This document shows, piece by piece, positions 29,119 through 41,436 of a stretch of DNA of 64,000 bases. Under the pieces are notes generated by a model. It did no database searches. It saw nothing but the letters and a program-made list of their open reading frames with translations, and was not told the DNA's origin. Location of the stretch: positions 83,757,910 to 83,821,909 of the forward strand of contig CM061237.1 of assembly GCA_030848705.1 (NCBI GenBank). The letters are read 5' to 3'. Position 1 is the stretch's first letter. Each line of letters begins with the position of its first letter. A program made the translations under genes and the position numbers. The DNA comes from Heracleum sosnowskyi. Taxonomy: Eukaryota; Streptophyta; Magnoliopsida; Apiales; Apiaceae.

Positions 29119-31004
29119 GGCTTCACATCTCCAAATTCAGTTCCATTTTTTAGAAAAGTATATGTCACAGACCGAACACAAGTCATTACTCTCTGAATCC
29201 AAATTTGATTAAACCCAAATTTGTGTAACATACCCTCAATAAAACCCCACTCCAAACGATCATAAGCTTTAGACACATCTATTTTCATGCCTACCACACC
29301 AGTTCTACCCTGCCTACGCCTCTGTATATAACGATTCAACTCAAACGCAATCAATGCATTGTCCGTAAGTAGCCTTCCTTCCACGAACGTACTTTGCTGT
29401 TCAGAAATCAGGCTTGATAAACATCCTTTCAAGCGATTGGCCATAACTTTCGATAGAATGCGCATTAGAACATTACACAATGAGATTGGTCGCAAATCTG
29501 TCATTCTTTTAGGTTCCTTTACCTTCGGTATCAAGCATACTAATGTTCGATTAACTCCCCCCATGAGCTCCCCTGTTTCAAAAAAATCCTGACAGAATTT
29601 TGTCACATCTAACCCAACAATTCTCCAGTAAGTTTTGAAAAACGCCGGGTTTAAGCCATCCATTCCCGGTGACTTCACAGTATGCATAGAAAAGACCGTC
29701 GCTCTCACTACTTCGCTTGTAATTGACTTCCCAAGTCTGTTATTCTGCTCCTCCGATAATACCTGAACACTTTCTCGCTCTGTAAGGTCTGTTGTCTCTG
29801 TTGAAGCTTTAAACAGATTCAAAAAATAATCCACAATAATACCCTGAACGTCCTCATCCTTCTCTTTCCACTCATCATGTTTGTTCATTAGTCCCTTCAC
29901 TTGGTTGTTTCGCTTTCGTCCTGATGCAAAATTATGGAAGAACCGAGTGTTTTGGTCACCTTCCTTCAACCAAAACTGCTTTGCTCTTTGTTTCCAGAAT
30001 GCCACTTGCTTTTCTAGCACCTTTAAGAACTCTCCTCGAGCTTCACTATACTTTCGCACCCCCACCACATCCCGTCGCGATCTATATTTCCTCAATTCAG
30101 ACTTATACCATTGTAGCTTATCTCTCATATCCTTTACCAGCCCTCCACCCCATTCCTCCAGTTTCAAACAGCAAAAGTTAATTTTCTCCATGATGTTTCC
30201 TGCTTCCTCATTACTCCAACTATCCTTAATTAAATTAAAACAATCTTCCTCCCTGATCCACATATTCTCGAAACGAAAACGTCTTTTTTTAGGGGTGTAG
30301 ACCATTTTGTTAAGCTGGAGAAATAACGAAAAATGATCAGATGTAGATACATTCAATACTTTCACCTCAGCTGATGGGAACAATCTCCGCCACTCATAAT
30401 TTGCCAATCCCATAGCTAGCCTCTCTTGTACCCACCTTATAGTTCCTCTCGATTTCTCCCAATTAAATTTATTCCCCACAAAACCCATGTCCATCAACCC
30501 ACAATCACTAATCGTCTCAGCAAAACCTTCCAATAAACCCCTCGGATGCTCACGACCCCCAATTTTTTCATGCGCAAACATCAAGTCGTTGAAGTCCCCT
30601 ATAACACACCAAGGGGCAGTGGATCGTAATGCCAAATCGCGAATCAAATCCCATGACTCTCTTCGCCTTCTTTTCTCTGGATATCCATAGAACCCTGTAT
30701 ATCTCCACATCCCCACCTGTTCGCAATATACCTCAAAATCAATAAAATTATTTGAACTTCCCTTTATTTCGATGCCCCCTTCGTTTCTCCATAGCAGAGC
30801 TAGCCCTCCGCCATGACCTTGAGCATCTATCACAAAACAACCCACAAATTGAATTAACTTGCATACCTTCTCAACTTGACTTCGTTTAACTAAAATTTCA
30901 GACAAAAAAATTAAACTTGGCCGCAACTGATACACGGTTTCTTTAAGAAACCTAATTGCCCGTGGGTTGACCAGCCCACGACAATTCCACACTAGTAGAC
31001 TCAT
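29119..31004 (-). pseudogene. LINE ORF2 endonuclease and reverse transcriptase, 5' half
   Basis: It starts at the ATG at 31004 (MSLLVWNCRGLVNPRAIR). The exonuclease-endonuclease-phosphatase domain covers about residues 1-225 (GDFNDLMFAHEKIGG, SDHFSLFL with the final Asp-His). The reverse transcriptase begins near residue 430 (SPGMDGLNPAFFKTYW, LRPISLCNVLMRILSKV, MKIDVSKAYDRLEW with the first catalytic Asp), and the frame is cut by the gypsy insertion at 29118. No stop was seen inside this half. Confidence 0.9.
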
Positions 31005-32176
31005 AATGCTAGGCGGGCCTGGTTTTCAGAGCCCGCCACCTGCAATTTTTTTGGATCCATTCTGTCTTTTGGAGAGTTTAAATCAAGCCCATCAGTCTGC
31101 ATATTAACAGGCCCATTTATGTTGTTGTCAAGTCCACATTCTACTCTTCTTCTTTTCGCATCCATAATAATTTTTTCCCGCTCATTTACCATATCCTCCT
31201 CCCTGTTTAAATTCAAGTTATCCTTATCAATTTCTTCATATCCCTGATTATGCGCAGATACTATCACCCCTCCATCAGCTCCCCTAATCTCGCGTACCGT
31301 TCCGTCTCTTTCCGTAAAATTAGCCGTATTCTTCTCCCCACTCTCTCTCCTTTCTGTCGAACTAGAACCACCATCGTTTCCCGGCCCTCCGCCGCCCACA
31401 TTCCTTAGCCACCTTTCTCCAGCATTTATCTTACTATTTCGATTTAGCGCCCGAAGCCACACACCATACGCCCGTTCTATATTTTTATCTAGATTCGCAT
31501 AGACAACACTGCAATCTCTCTCCATATGTCCCAATGTTCCACAGACAAAACAGAACGTTCCCAAGCGCTCATACTTAAAGTTAATCCAGCTCCACTCCTC
31601 TCCCTCCCGTTTAATCTTCATTCATCGCTTTATAGGCTTTGTTTCATCCATCCTAACTCGTATACGCACATACAATTTCCATATGCCATCTAAACTTGCC
31701 AAGTCTACCTTCACAAACGTACCAATAAAGTTTCCCACTCCCCTTAACACATTCTCAGATATGAAACCTTTTAGGATGTCATAAATTTGTACCCAAATAT
31801 CTATATCATTAAGCTTCATCTCTTGCGGATCAGTCGCCTCCAGTAGTCTGTCATAGACCAAGTTGCTCTGTTCAAATGACCAAGGTCCGCCTTCAAGTAC
31901 TTTGTTTAAATCCATTACATGGTAGAATATGAACGAATATCTATACCCACTCAAATAATATATCTCCATACCCTCTCTGGGTCGCCATAATGAAGCCATT
32001 ACATTCTGCATTGCGTTGAAATTTATATTTTTTTCAGTAAGAAACCTTCCAACCAAGATGAAATTCTCCTTTGTTTTTTCAACCACTGCCTCATCGATAA
32101 TAAATCCCCCTTCCTCCTCATTTTCGATTGACAATCGTGCATATAAGTCTTCTAATGCTGGTTTTGAATGCGCCAT
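31001..32176 (-). pseudogene. LINE ORF1, split by an in-frame TGA
   Basis: It begins at the ATG at 32176. The first 184 residues are the DUF4283-type RNA-binding region of plant LINEs (VGRFLTEKNINFNAMQNVMA, GPWSFEQSNLVYDRL). A TGA at 31622-31624 interrupts, and the same frame goes on from 31621 with the zf-CCHC_4 region (YERLGTFCFVCGTLGHMERD then Cys) and a Gly/Glu-rich tail. Its TGA stop overlaps the ORF2 start codon as ATGA (31004-31001). Confidence 0.85.
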
Positions 32177-32252
32177 TAAAATGAAATGATTGGAAAAAAC
32201 TTGTCACAAGAACAAGACAGAAATACCTCTCAAAGAAACGAGAGACTAGATA

Positions 32253-32365
32253 CACTTAAGTCAGGGCCATATATCAATTTACTCACTCAACTTATCGGGG
32301 ACTCGTTTGCACCACTCTAGTAAAGAGTAATGACAGAGCCGTTAGTCGGGCATGTTGACCTAACG
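32253..32365. repeat. MULE left TIR, inner piece
   Basis: CACTTAAGTCAGGG... to ...CATGTTGACCTAACG is the inverse of 41626-41740 with a few substitutions (GGCCAT versus GGTCAT, AGTCGGG versus ACTCGGG). Confidence 0.92.
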
Positions 32366-32774
32366 AAAAACGTCTTGACTTTAACGGGACTTACAACTGG
32401 AAAGACCTGGCACAAGTGGAACACTACATGGAGTCCAACTAAGCCCATCCAATATATAATACAATTTTTAGACATATATTTTAAATATTATAGACAGTCG
32501 GGCAATTGGGAGAGAATTAGGGCGCAAGTGGAGAATTGGGGGTGAAAACCCTAATTGAAGCAATTGACAACGATCGTTCAATTCAGTGGGTTAATTCACA
32601 TACATCGTGCGGAGGAGTTCGATTAACACTACATGTTATCAAGCCGAGTTTCATTTTTCTTCAATCGAAGGTAAACATCATTCATACTTGTATGAACCCT
32701 AGTTTTTTTTGCTCTATTTTTCTACATGTGTTTAAAGTATAAGTTTATATATGTTTGTTGTCTTCATTTACAGC
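32366..32774 (+). promoter_or_regulatory. MULE transposase leader: promoter region, 5' UTR and 5' UTR intron
   Basis: A TATATAAT box lies at 32453-32460. A leader exon ends CGAAG|GTAAAC at 32670/32671, and CATTTACAG ends at 32773, one base before the transposase ATG at 32775, giving a 103-base 5' UTR intron. Transcription from within or next to the TIR is normal for MULEs. The assignment is inferred from consensus sites. Confidence 0.6.
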
Positions 32775-33618
32775 ATGTCTACTACTCTCTACCTTCACCA
32801 TCATGGTGATTTTACCCCCGCGCCTAATATATCATATGTAGGTGGAAAAACTGAGGTTATAAAAGATTTTGATTGTGATACATTTTCTTTTCATGACATT
32901 GAAGACTTTGCTGTGAAATATGAATATGATGCTAATTCCCTTGTCTATTTTAAGTGTGATGGACATAGTTTTAAAAAGGGGACTAGGTTAATTTATGATG
33001 ACAAATCAATGAGAGAGTTGATTGCTTTAAGTAAGACTTATGGTAGGATAGAGTTGTACGTTGACCACTTTGAGCTTGATGATTTGATTGATGTTCCACA
33101 CACCCCTAAACAAACCAAACAAAATAGTAATGCACCAGATAAAATGATTGAAATAGAAACTGTAGGGGGTCCAGCTGAGGGTGAAGATAATGATGTGGGG
33201 TATGAGGATGATTTTAGTGATGACAGTGATGATCCGGATGCTAGTGAAACAGAGGATTCTGAGGAAGAAAGTTTAATTCCTGATGAATTAGATATGTGTG
33301 ATAGTGATGGTGAAATGCATACTCTTACGAAAAACAAGAAGGAATTTAAAGAGGGGCTCGATAAGGCTATGAACCTACCAACCAAATCTCCTAGTGAAGA
33401 GTCTGATTTTGACTCTCAAAATCTAAGGTCTTTGTCCTCCTCAAGTGAGGATGAAAATGCAGTAATAGGCTATGTTGGTCCCCCAAATCCCAAAAAAAGA
33501 AGAATGTGTAAGAAAAAGGGTAATACTGATGGAGTTCCAAGGTGGGAGGTTGGTCAACAGTTTGTCAATATGGCTGAGTTTAGAGATACAGTGAGAAGTT
33601 ATGGAGTGATTGATAGGA

Positions 33619-33631
33619 GGGGGGGGGGGGG
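33619..33631. repeat. G13 homopolymer in the transposase
   Basis: It expands a Gly-coding stretch after YGVIDRR and moves the downstream sequence into another frame. Confidence 0.9.
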
Positions 33632-36064
33632 TACAATTTGTCACTAATGATAGTAAAAGGTGCCAAGTATCTTGTGACGGTGACTGTCCATTCTATATTT
33701 GGTGTAGTAGGGACAAAAACAGTGAGTCATGCACAATAAAGACACTAGTTGACACTCATTTGTGCACCAATCCATATACCAACACAATGGCATCCGTAAA
33801 GTACTTGTGTGACCTGTTTGGCGATAGAATTAGGAAGAATCCTCAATAGACCTGTAAGCAGATGGCTGAGACAATAAAGAATGAGTTGGAAATAGAGGTG
33901 CCCAGAATAAAAATTTTGAGGTTAAGAAAGATGGCTCTTGAAGGAATAGCTGAAAGCCTTAAACAACATTACTCTAGGGTGAGGGATTTTGGACATGAAG
34001 TGTTGCTTAGTAATCCACAGAACACGGTGAAAATATCAACCACTAGACTGAATGAAGATGATCCTGTTAAATTTAAAAGAATATATGTTTGCTACTTTGC
34101 TTTGAAAGCTGGTTGAAAGGCAGGGTGTAGGCCACTTAAAGGATTAGATGGCTGTCTTCTAAAAACTGTGACTGGGGGCCAACTTCTCTCGGCTGTAGGG
34201 AGATATGGGAACAATCAAATGTTCCCAATTTTTTATGCAGTTGTAGAATCAGAGAACACTGATTCTTGGAGGTGGTTCTTAACTCTGATGAAAGATGATT
34301 TAGACCTGACTGATGGCCATGGATTGACAATTATAAGTGATCAACAGAAAGGCTTAGAAAATGCTGTGAAAGAGCTCCTACCTAGTGTTGAACACAGATT
34401 CTGCACAAGACACTTATGTACCAACTACAAGAAGAGGTAAAATCTTATACTTGATTACTTATGTGTCATTATATAGTTTACCATTGTTAACTTCATTTTA
34501 TTTTTGTAGGTTCAACACCTCTTTACTAAAGAGGTGCTTCTGGAGCATTGCTCTTGCTACACATAAGGTAGCACACACTAGAGCAATGGCTCAATTAAAA
34601 AAGCATTCTAAGTCTGCACATGCTCAACTGTTAGCACTTGATCCTAAACAATGGTGTAAAGCATTTTTTGCTACACATTCGAAGGTTGATAATACATACA
34701 ACAACATGTCTGAAAGTTTTAACAATTGGATCATCAATGAAAGGTACTAACCTTTTACTAACTCTATGAAACTTCATTATCATTGTGATTATTCTAATAA
34801 TTGTGGTTATTTTGTAGGTTTATGCCATTGTGGACAATGTTGCAAGAAATGCATTCCAAACTCATGTCAAGGATGAGAGAAAGAAGAGATGCAATGTTGA
34901 ACACTGAGCTTCAGGTATGCCCTAGAATCAAGAAGGAACTTGATGTGCTCATAACTGAATCCAGGAAATGATATGCAGTTTAGGATGGTCAAAGGAAATT
35001 CGAAGTCAAGATGGGAACTAGATCAGTCACAGTGGATTTGGAGAAAGGTACTTGTGATTGCAGAATGTTTGATCTGACTGGCATTCCATGTTAGTATGCA
35101 ATTGCTGCAATTCACTCAAGAGGCACCAACCGGTTGATTATGTGTCTAACTATTACAAGAGAGAGAAGTACTTGGCAACTTACAAGTACTCACTGGAAGC
35201 AATGAAAGGAGAAGAGTATTGGGACTTTCATGGAGGAGAAACAATGTTGCCACCAGACATACCAAAAAAACTGAGAGGCAGACCTGAAAAACTTAGAAGG
35301 AGAGAGGCATGGGAAGGTAGTACAAGAAGTCAAACACAACCATCTCAAGGTGTGATTCTTCAAAGGTTCAGCAACAAAAGAATTATGCATTGTTCAAATT
35401 GTGGTGATGCAGGACATAGAGTGTCAAAGTGTCCAACAAAAGAGCAAGGAAATCAACACAAAAAAGCAACAAAAGAGGCATCAAACAAAAATAAAGTCCC
35501 ACCTGCAAAGAAAAAGTCAGCAAGAGAAATGAAGAGGCAAAAACTGAATCCCAGAGGTGGTAAAAGGAATGTCCAGCCAGTTACTGAAGAGTCCCAAACA
35601 GGTACTTCAAAGGGTAAAAAAAAAGATAACTCCAAAAAAACAAGAAGATGACTTTGAAGATATTCCTGAGTCAATTTGGGATTTGGCTGAAGAAACTTAT
35701 GCAACAATGGAGGAGGAAAGAATTGAAGATAATCAAACATAAAATGCTGGAGAAAATGGTCGAGAAAATGCTGGAGAAAATGTTCAAGAAAATGCTGCCA
35801 AGAATGGAGAAGAAACTGCAGAAAAACATTGAGAAGCTGAAATTCAAAACAAAAGGAAGGACAAGTTGCCATTTCTAAAATGTATGCCAATGAGGAAATT
35901 TCCTTGGGTGAAGGGTGAGGATACAGATGAATGGGATACGGCAGGCAAAAATTATGCCTAGTTTCAAGACACACTAAGAGGGCCTATTGGACAAAAAACT
36001 ATATTTATGCCTACACCAGGCCTAATCCCTTTTGGGCCTCCAAAAGGGACACCACCAGCTAGTA

Positions 36065-36080
36065 CCCCCCCCCCCCCCCC
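36065..36080. repeat. C16 homopolymer in the transposase C-terminus
   Basis: A run of C within a Pro/Thr-coding stretch; its length decides the downstream frame. Confidence 0.9.
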
Positions 36081-36449
36081 TGCAATGGCTGAACAAAACA
36101 CTAGCTCTAATAAATCAAGGAGGCCAAGTGAAAAATATGGCAGCTCAAGGAGGCCCTCTCAAAAGAGTTCAAGTACTAGAGTAACAAGAAGGGCAACAAG
36201 ACAGAGTACGGAGAAAACCAAGCTCATGTTCTCCAACACTCAAGAAGATGCAATTAACCTTGCTAATTGATTTGACTTTGTAATGGTTTTTGGATTAAGT
36301 ACTTTTGTTTATTAGACTTGTAATGTTTATTAGACCTGGCTTTAAGGATCTATCATGACTATGTATGGACTTGTTTTCCAAGCCTTTTCAATTCAAGTTT
36401 TATGTTGCTCTTTTATTTTCTGTGTGATCTCTTTTGTTTAGCCTTAATC

Positions 36450-39400
36450 TGTAACGCCCCAAATCTGGGGTCAGAGGATTTGGTCGTCACACTGCACCCT
36501 TAATTCAAACAACCTGTTCAATAATAAATCAACACAAAAATAACATTTGTGACCCCAACTCTACCAACAATCTTTAAAGGTTATAGTTCTAGAAACAAGG
36601 ATCCAAAATTCCATTACATAAAAATTTTCTTCTTTACAACCACTCTTTACATAAATTCTAAAACACTAGTATAACTTCGATAAGAAGTATACCAGGCAGC
36701 TAACTTATACAATATAACTTTCAATAGAAAACATCTAAATACAAAACCTATCACTATCTCCAAATACTCTGGATCAAAATGTCTTTACGCTAACATCCTT
36801 CCCCATCTCTGATCAGCTACGCGGACAAATCTCGCCAATACACCTTCTTACTGGCAGGCAAAAATATATATAAAGAAAACAAGTATGAGCGAAAGAATTG
36901 CTCAGCAAGTGCATTATCAGGTATAATATACAATTTTCCAAAATAAGCTTTGGATTTTCAAATAAACAAACTTCTGTTTTGAACATTTGTAAACTCAACA
37001 ATTCTCAAATCAAGCTTAGTAATTTACCACAACTTTTCTTTTAGTTTTTCGCAACTGAATAGTTTAAAACACAAAAGATTGATATTGGTCGTCACGGTGA
37101 CCGAATCAACAATAACTACAATAGTATGTAGAAAATATGAAATAATTATAACTCATCAAGATAGATATCTCACAACTGCCAATGGAATCAAGGAAGTGGA
37201 TTTCGACTATTTGGAATCCAAATGTATTAAGAGTAAGTGATTTCAGCAAGATTGAAACCACTATTGCTAATCAACGAACCAACAATTTCACGCAACGAAT
37301 AAACCTGAAAATCAGGTCATAACTCACAAGTACAAAACATATGGATGTAACTCATCTCAGAAATAAGAACTTATGTTAGAATTGGATTTTTATTTATCTC
37401 ATTCAAATCAAAGGTTGAGCTGTTGGTCAGCCACGCATCAACCCCGGACCTGCTTATAGCAAAACCCTCCACTGGATCCTTGGCCATCCTGGCCTTAATT
37501 ATCTTTGACCATAAATTTGGTCCTCATTTAAAAAAACATTCCAATTCTATTTTACATACATCAGGTGTCAGCACAATTGACAACCTTACTTACGACAGCA
37601 AGGTGTCGGAAGAATCGACAACCTTAATACAACAATTGCTGGAAACTCACGTTCCATGAAACAACTCAATTATGAAGAATCAATAAAGGAATAACAATAT
37701 AATCTAGTATCGACGAGATCGACACACAATAGGGAGTGCACATGACAAGTAGCAACATAATAAACATCGACGAGATCGATGCACAACTGGAATGATAATG
37801 AAGAATCAATAATAACATGCCCAACAAGATCAAGTCTGATATGAAGCAGACAATATGATATCAACAGAAAGTGTAACAGCTCAATATAGAGTAGGGTTCA
37901 AGGAACATGCTCTAGATGGCCTCAACAGTATGATTTATCACATTATGGAAGAATTAGTTAAGATTCGCCAATTTGGTAAGTGACAAGAAAGGATAACAAT
38001 GTTTGCATATGTACAAGATGGAAAAATTGAATACTTGTAGAACAAGTACCACAACTTTAGAATCTCAAAATAACATTTTTCCCTCATAGGGTTCACAAGT
38101 TCCCACTCATCTAGGGTTGGCAATATTCCAACCTAATATTTTAAAATCATGACTTTTGAAAGAAAGCCTTAGTATACGGCCCATATCTATCTTTTCAAAC
38201 GTTTCAATATAATAAGTATATCTTTCCAATCAATCATAAAAATATGAATCTAAGTTCATAAAGTATAAAGGAGTACTCGTCAATTTACGAGATTAATTAA
38301 AATACTTGCAGTTTAATGCAAAAGAGTCATGATTTAATATTTAGGGAAAAGTATGCCAATTTCATAATAATAATTCAAGGAAATATCAATCAATTAATAA
38401 GCAAGGGTATAAACACTTGCCTCTGGTCCTTAGCTATATTGTAAAGCTGAAATAATACGATTCCTTCCTTATTCTGTCTTATCGCACGATCCTCTATGTC
38501 CGTCCTTCTTTGCTTTAACGCTCTCGGGAATACCACTTGTCTGCTCCTACCATTATGAATCCACGTGTCTGCCATTCTTACCGATATCTCCGTTGGAAGA
38601 AAATACTTGCACATGTCCTCTACGAGTGTTGACGTCTCCCGGGTGCTACTTCACCTCACAAATAACCCAATCCGTCGTAAACAATATCTCATCCTTTTTC
38701 GATATCTTTTATTTAACACACTTCGATAATCTGACTCGTCTCGTCCAATAGTCTATGTTGCATAGACAACCATATTTCAATTGATAGACTAATCACAATC
38801 AACCACATAAGTAATCCACGTAACTCGCTTGTCGAAAATCTCTATACCATAAAAGTCAACATCCAAGTCAACGGTCTCACAAATCTCATTTTCTAACATT
38901 ACCGACAAATTTCTATTCCAACTACCCCTCGTGATAATATTAGACACGACCTAAGCATTTAAACAAGTCGCAAAACAATTATTCGCATTTATGACTCGAC
39001 AACCAGATAATTCACATAATTTATGTGGCACATATTGACATTTAAATGCACTAATAACATCACATATGTCATGAAACGTTCGAGAAATAATTTGTGACTC
39101 GAAAGAAAGGCCTAAAATGATTTTATAAATCATTTAGGAATTTTAAATAATTAATAAGACATTTTTAGGAATATTTTTCCTAATTTAAATCACTTTTAAA
39201 TCATTTTCCAAAATAATTAAAGAATTTTGGAAAATAAAAATATCAAAATAATTCCTCAAATAATTAAGGAATAATTAAATAAAAATTTCCAGAATTTAAA
39301 AGAAATTTTTAGAATTTAAAAGTCATTTTTAAAACTATTTTTCAAAATTTAAATAAACGAAACAGATTTTTATAAATTAAAAATAAATAATTTAGAAAAT

Positions 39401-40710
39401 AATTTTGGTCAGGGGACCAATTTGCAACTTTGTAAAACTTCAGGGACCAAACTTCATCATCTTCAAAACTTGAGGTACTAAACTGCAAAAAAACTCCGTC
39501 GCCAGCTTTAATGGCCAACCAGCCGCCGCCGGCGATAAACTCCGGCAAAAAATCCGGCCAAATTCGTTTCTACACCAAATCTTAACCAAACTCAATGTTC
39601 TATATACTAAAACAAATCTTGAAACACGCACAATCTAACCCACATACCCACATACCCACATACACAAACAATCAACAGATTTTACGAACTAATGGCTTGA
39701 AAATTAAAAAAAAAAAGAGAATTCGAATTAGCTAATCTAGGAATAGAACGACTCAATTAAACATGTAAATCGATTACCCATGATCATATGAAACTATAGG
39801 AACCATCAAAATCAACGGACAAACTCAAAATCAAAAAGCCCCAATTTCGAGCTCAAGAACCCTAAATTTTCGAATCCGGGAATCAAACAATGAAATTGAA
39901 CACATATTTGGACTTCCTACAACCATACGAAGCTATACATATCATCAAATCACATGAACAAGCTCAGAATAAAAAAGCCCCAAATTTGACATAAACCCTA
40001 ATTTTTCAGAATTAAATAAAACTTCGTATGAAATTGAAATATTACCCCACGCAAAATCTGATGGTAGATTATGAAACTAGATTCCAAGACCTTCGATTTG
40101 ACTATAAGAACGTTGAAATCGGACTCCGGTAACGCCTTCAAATTTGTGTTTGATTCTCAAGAACACGAAGAACACGGTTCAGAGATTTTAGATATTTAAC
40201 TGTAATTAAACTTTTTTATACGCAAAACAAAGTACGATTAGCCTTTTTATATTAAACGGAAAATAATACCCCAAACGACATTTTTGGATCGATACTGATC
40301 CGATGGATCGCTTTAAATACAATTTAACAGAATAAACGCTTTAAATCTTTAATAAAGTAGAATACACGTTTTACGAGACGATAATCATCCAGAATGTACG
40401 GATAACTACAAGTATCGTTTAATACTAGATATACGAACCAAAATACCTTTATTACGAATATTTCCGAATACTTCCCACTTTAACGAATGAAATATCGGTA
40501 CGAACGATATACCAATTTCCCGAATAATTTGGGAACGATCTAAATTTTCTTTTTGATAATTAAAATAAAATAAAACAGAATGACATCCTTTTCAAAATAA
40601 TTTCTAATTCCCCACACATTTTCACATATCAAAACATTTAAAAAATTTAATATGAAAATAAAATTTCATTTCACATCAAATATTAACACGTAATTTTCTC
40701 GGATCTTACA
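36450..40710 (-). repeat. 4.26-kb solo LTR, Tekay-like chromovirus type
   Basis: The ends are TGTAACG and TCTTACA, and the 5-bp flank TAATC is identical on both sides (36445-36449, 40711-40715), so the boundaries are secure. On the minus strand it starts TGTAAGATCCGAGAAAAT, has TATAAAAA-type boxes at about 40218 and 40240, and ends GATTTGGGGCGTTACA, the form of long Tekay-like gypsy LTRs. No second LTR, primer site or coding domain is present, so it is best read as a solo LTR left by recombination. Short frames inside look fortuitous. It separates the two MULE genes. Confidence 0.85.
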
Positions 40711-41017
40711 TAATCTATTTTGCCTTCAACTAACTACATTATTATTGCCAGCTCTGGAAGTAGCAAAATTCAGGCCTATGACCTTTTCATTCATTACAAA
40801 AGATACCATACATAGTTTCATTTCATTGCATTACATTCACTACTTCTAACTACCATTCTACAGCCACATTTACTACATTACAACTACTTTAAATTTATCA
40901 TCAATACAAACAACAAAACAGCTAAATACACCACACAGATCTTCATTTGTCTTTACATTTTATTCTTCTCAGTTTCCATCTTCAATTTTTCTTGAATCAA
41001 CTGTTTTTTTTCTTCTT
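40711..41017. other. MULE sequence downstream of the GRF gene
   Basis: Presumed 3' region of the minus-strand GRF gene; beyond its premature TGA it still encodes Lys/Glu-rich codons in another frame down to about 40958. Confidence 0.5.
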
Positions 41018-41436
41018 TCAGAGCCTTTTTTTTTTCTCAACATTTTTCGATAAATTCTCTTCAACAAGTTTCAACTTCTCCTCCAGATAAATTCTCCTAT
41101 GATTTAGGTGATTAATCATTTCCAAAGCTCTAGGGCTGAAATCTTCTTCAAACCACTGAAAAAATTGGCATCCTTCACCTTCCTACATTTACCATTTCCA
41201 AACCGTCATCTCTTTAACATCAACATACATAATCAACAAATTAAAAATTAAATATACAATACTACCTTAGGTGTTGCACACATGTAGAATCGTCTTCCAG
41301 GATTTTTTAGAGTCCAAGAAGTGTAAACTCTAGCTCGTCTCCCACACAAGCACAATTTGTGCTCTTCCTTCTTCACCGATTGAAGCGAAGAAGAACTACC
41401 AGCAGAATTCAGTAGAAGACTTTGATAATTTGTCAT
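41018..41436 (-). CDS. GRF-type zinc-finger/coiled-coil protein carried by the MULE
   Basis: Exon 1 is 41266-41436 (57 codons from the ATG at 41436) and exon 2 is 41018-41182, with a GT-AG intron of 83 bases in phase 0. Residues 29-75 form a GRF zinc finger: CLCGRRARVYTSWTLKNPGR, RFYMC, then across the splice EGEGCQFFQWFEEDF. A Leu/Glu/Lys-rich helix follows. An A10 run puts a TGA after 111 residues; one base fewer would extend the coiled coil by about 30 residues, so the allele may be truncated. GRF fingers bind nucleic acids. The gene faces the transposase and starts about 190 bases inside the right TIR, the position of mudrB in MuDR. Role unknown. Confidence 0.72.
41183..41265 (-). other. 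Intron of the GRF gene
   Basis: CCTAAG|GTAGTA ... AAATGTAG|GAAGG on the minus strand, AT-rich, joins the two halves of the GRF finger in frame. Confidence 0.7.

Larger units (their letters stand above)
16599..32252 (-). mobile_element. L1-type LINE inserted in the MULE left TIR, about 5.3 kb without its own insertion
   Basis: Minus-strand order: ORF1 (DUF4283-like RNA-binding and CCHC), ORF2 with endonuclease, reverse transcriptase, zf-RVT region and plant RNase H, then a poly(A) tail seen as T12 at 16599-16610. The flanks share CACTT (16596-16600, 32253-32257), a short target duplication that overlaps the tail. ORF2 is split in the reverse transcriptase by the gypsy element at 18787-29118. 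It looks full length at the 5' end because ORF1 is present, but it carries several stops and shifts. Confidence 0.92.
32775..36267 (+). pseudogene. mudrA-like MULE transposase, multiply broken
   Basis: It starts at ATG 32775 after the leader intron. N-terminal PB1-like region (about 1-100), an acidic Asp/Glu/Ser stretch, a MuDR DNA-binding region (TNDSKRCQVSC...CPFYIWC), the DDE core (GLDGCLLKTVTGGQLLSAVG with the first Asp; IISDQQKGLENAV with the second; FCTRHLCTNYKKR as the C/H motif), a SWIM-type CDCRMFDLTGIPC and a CCHC knuckle CSNCGDAGHRVSKC. Introns 34437-34509 and 34744-34817 keep the frame. Breaks: G13 run shifting the frame (33619-33631), a stop at 33847, TGA in the DDE core near 34114, stops near 34968-34985 and 35091, and a shift near 35625. 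The C16 run at 36065-36080 lies in a Pro/Thr-rich tail. Confidence 0.88.

Noticed and set aside
34437..34817. Treating the two gaps in the MULE transposase as deletions or frameshifts
   Set aside because: Both gaps have GT-AG borders, U-rich 73-74 base length and preserve the frame (KKR|FNTS, NER|FMPL), so introns explain them better.
35453..35974. 173-codon minus frame rich in Phe, His and Leu
   Set aside because: It is the complement of the Lys/Glu-rich C-terminal part of the MULE transposase.
38390..38614. 74-codon minus frame inside the solo LTR
   Set aside because: An isolated short frame without domain or codon bias, inside LTR sequence bounded by a target duplication.
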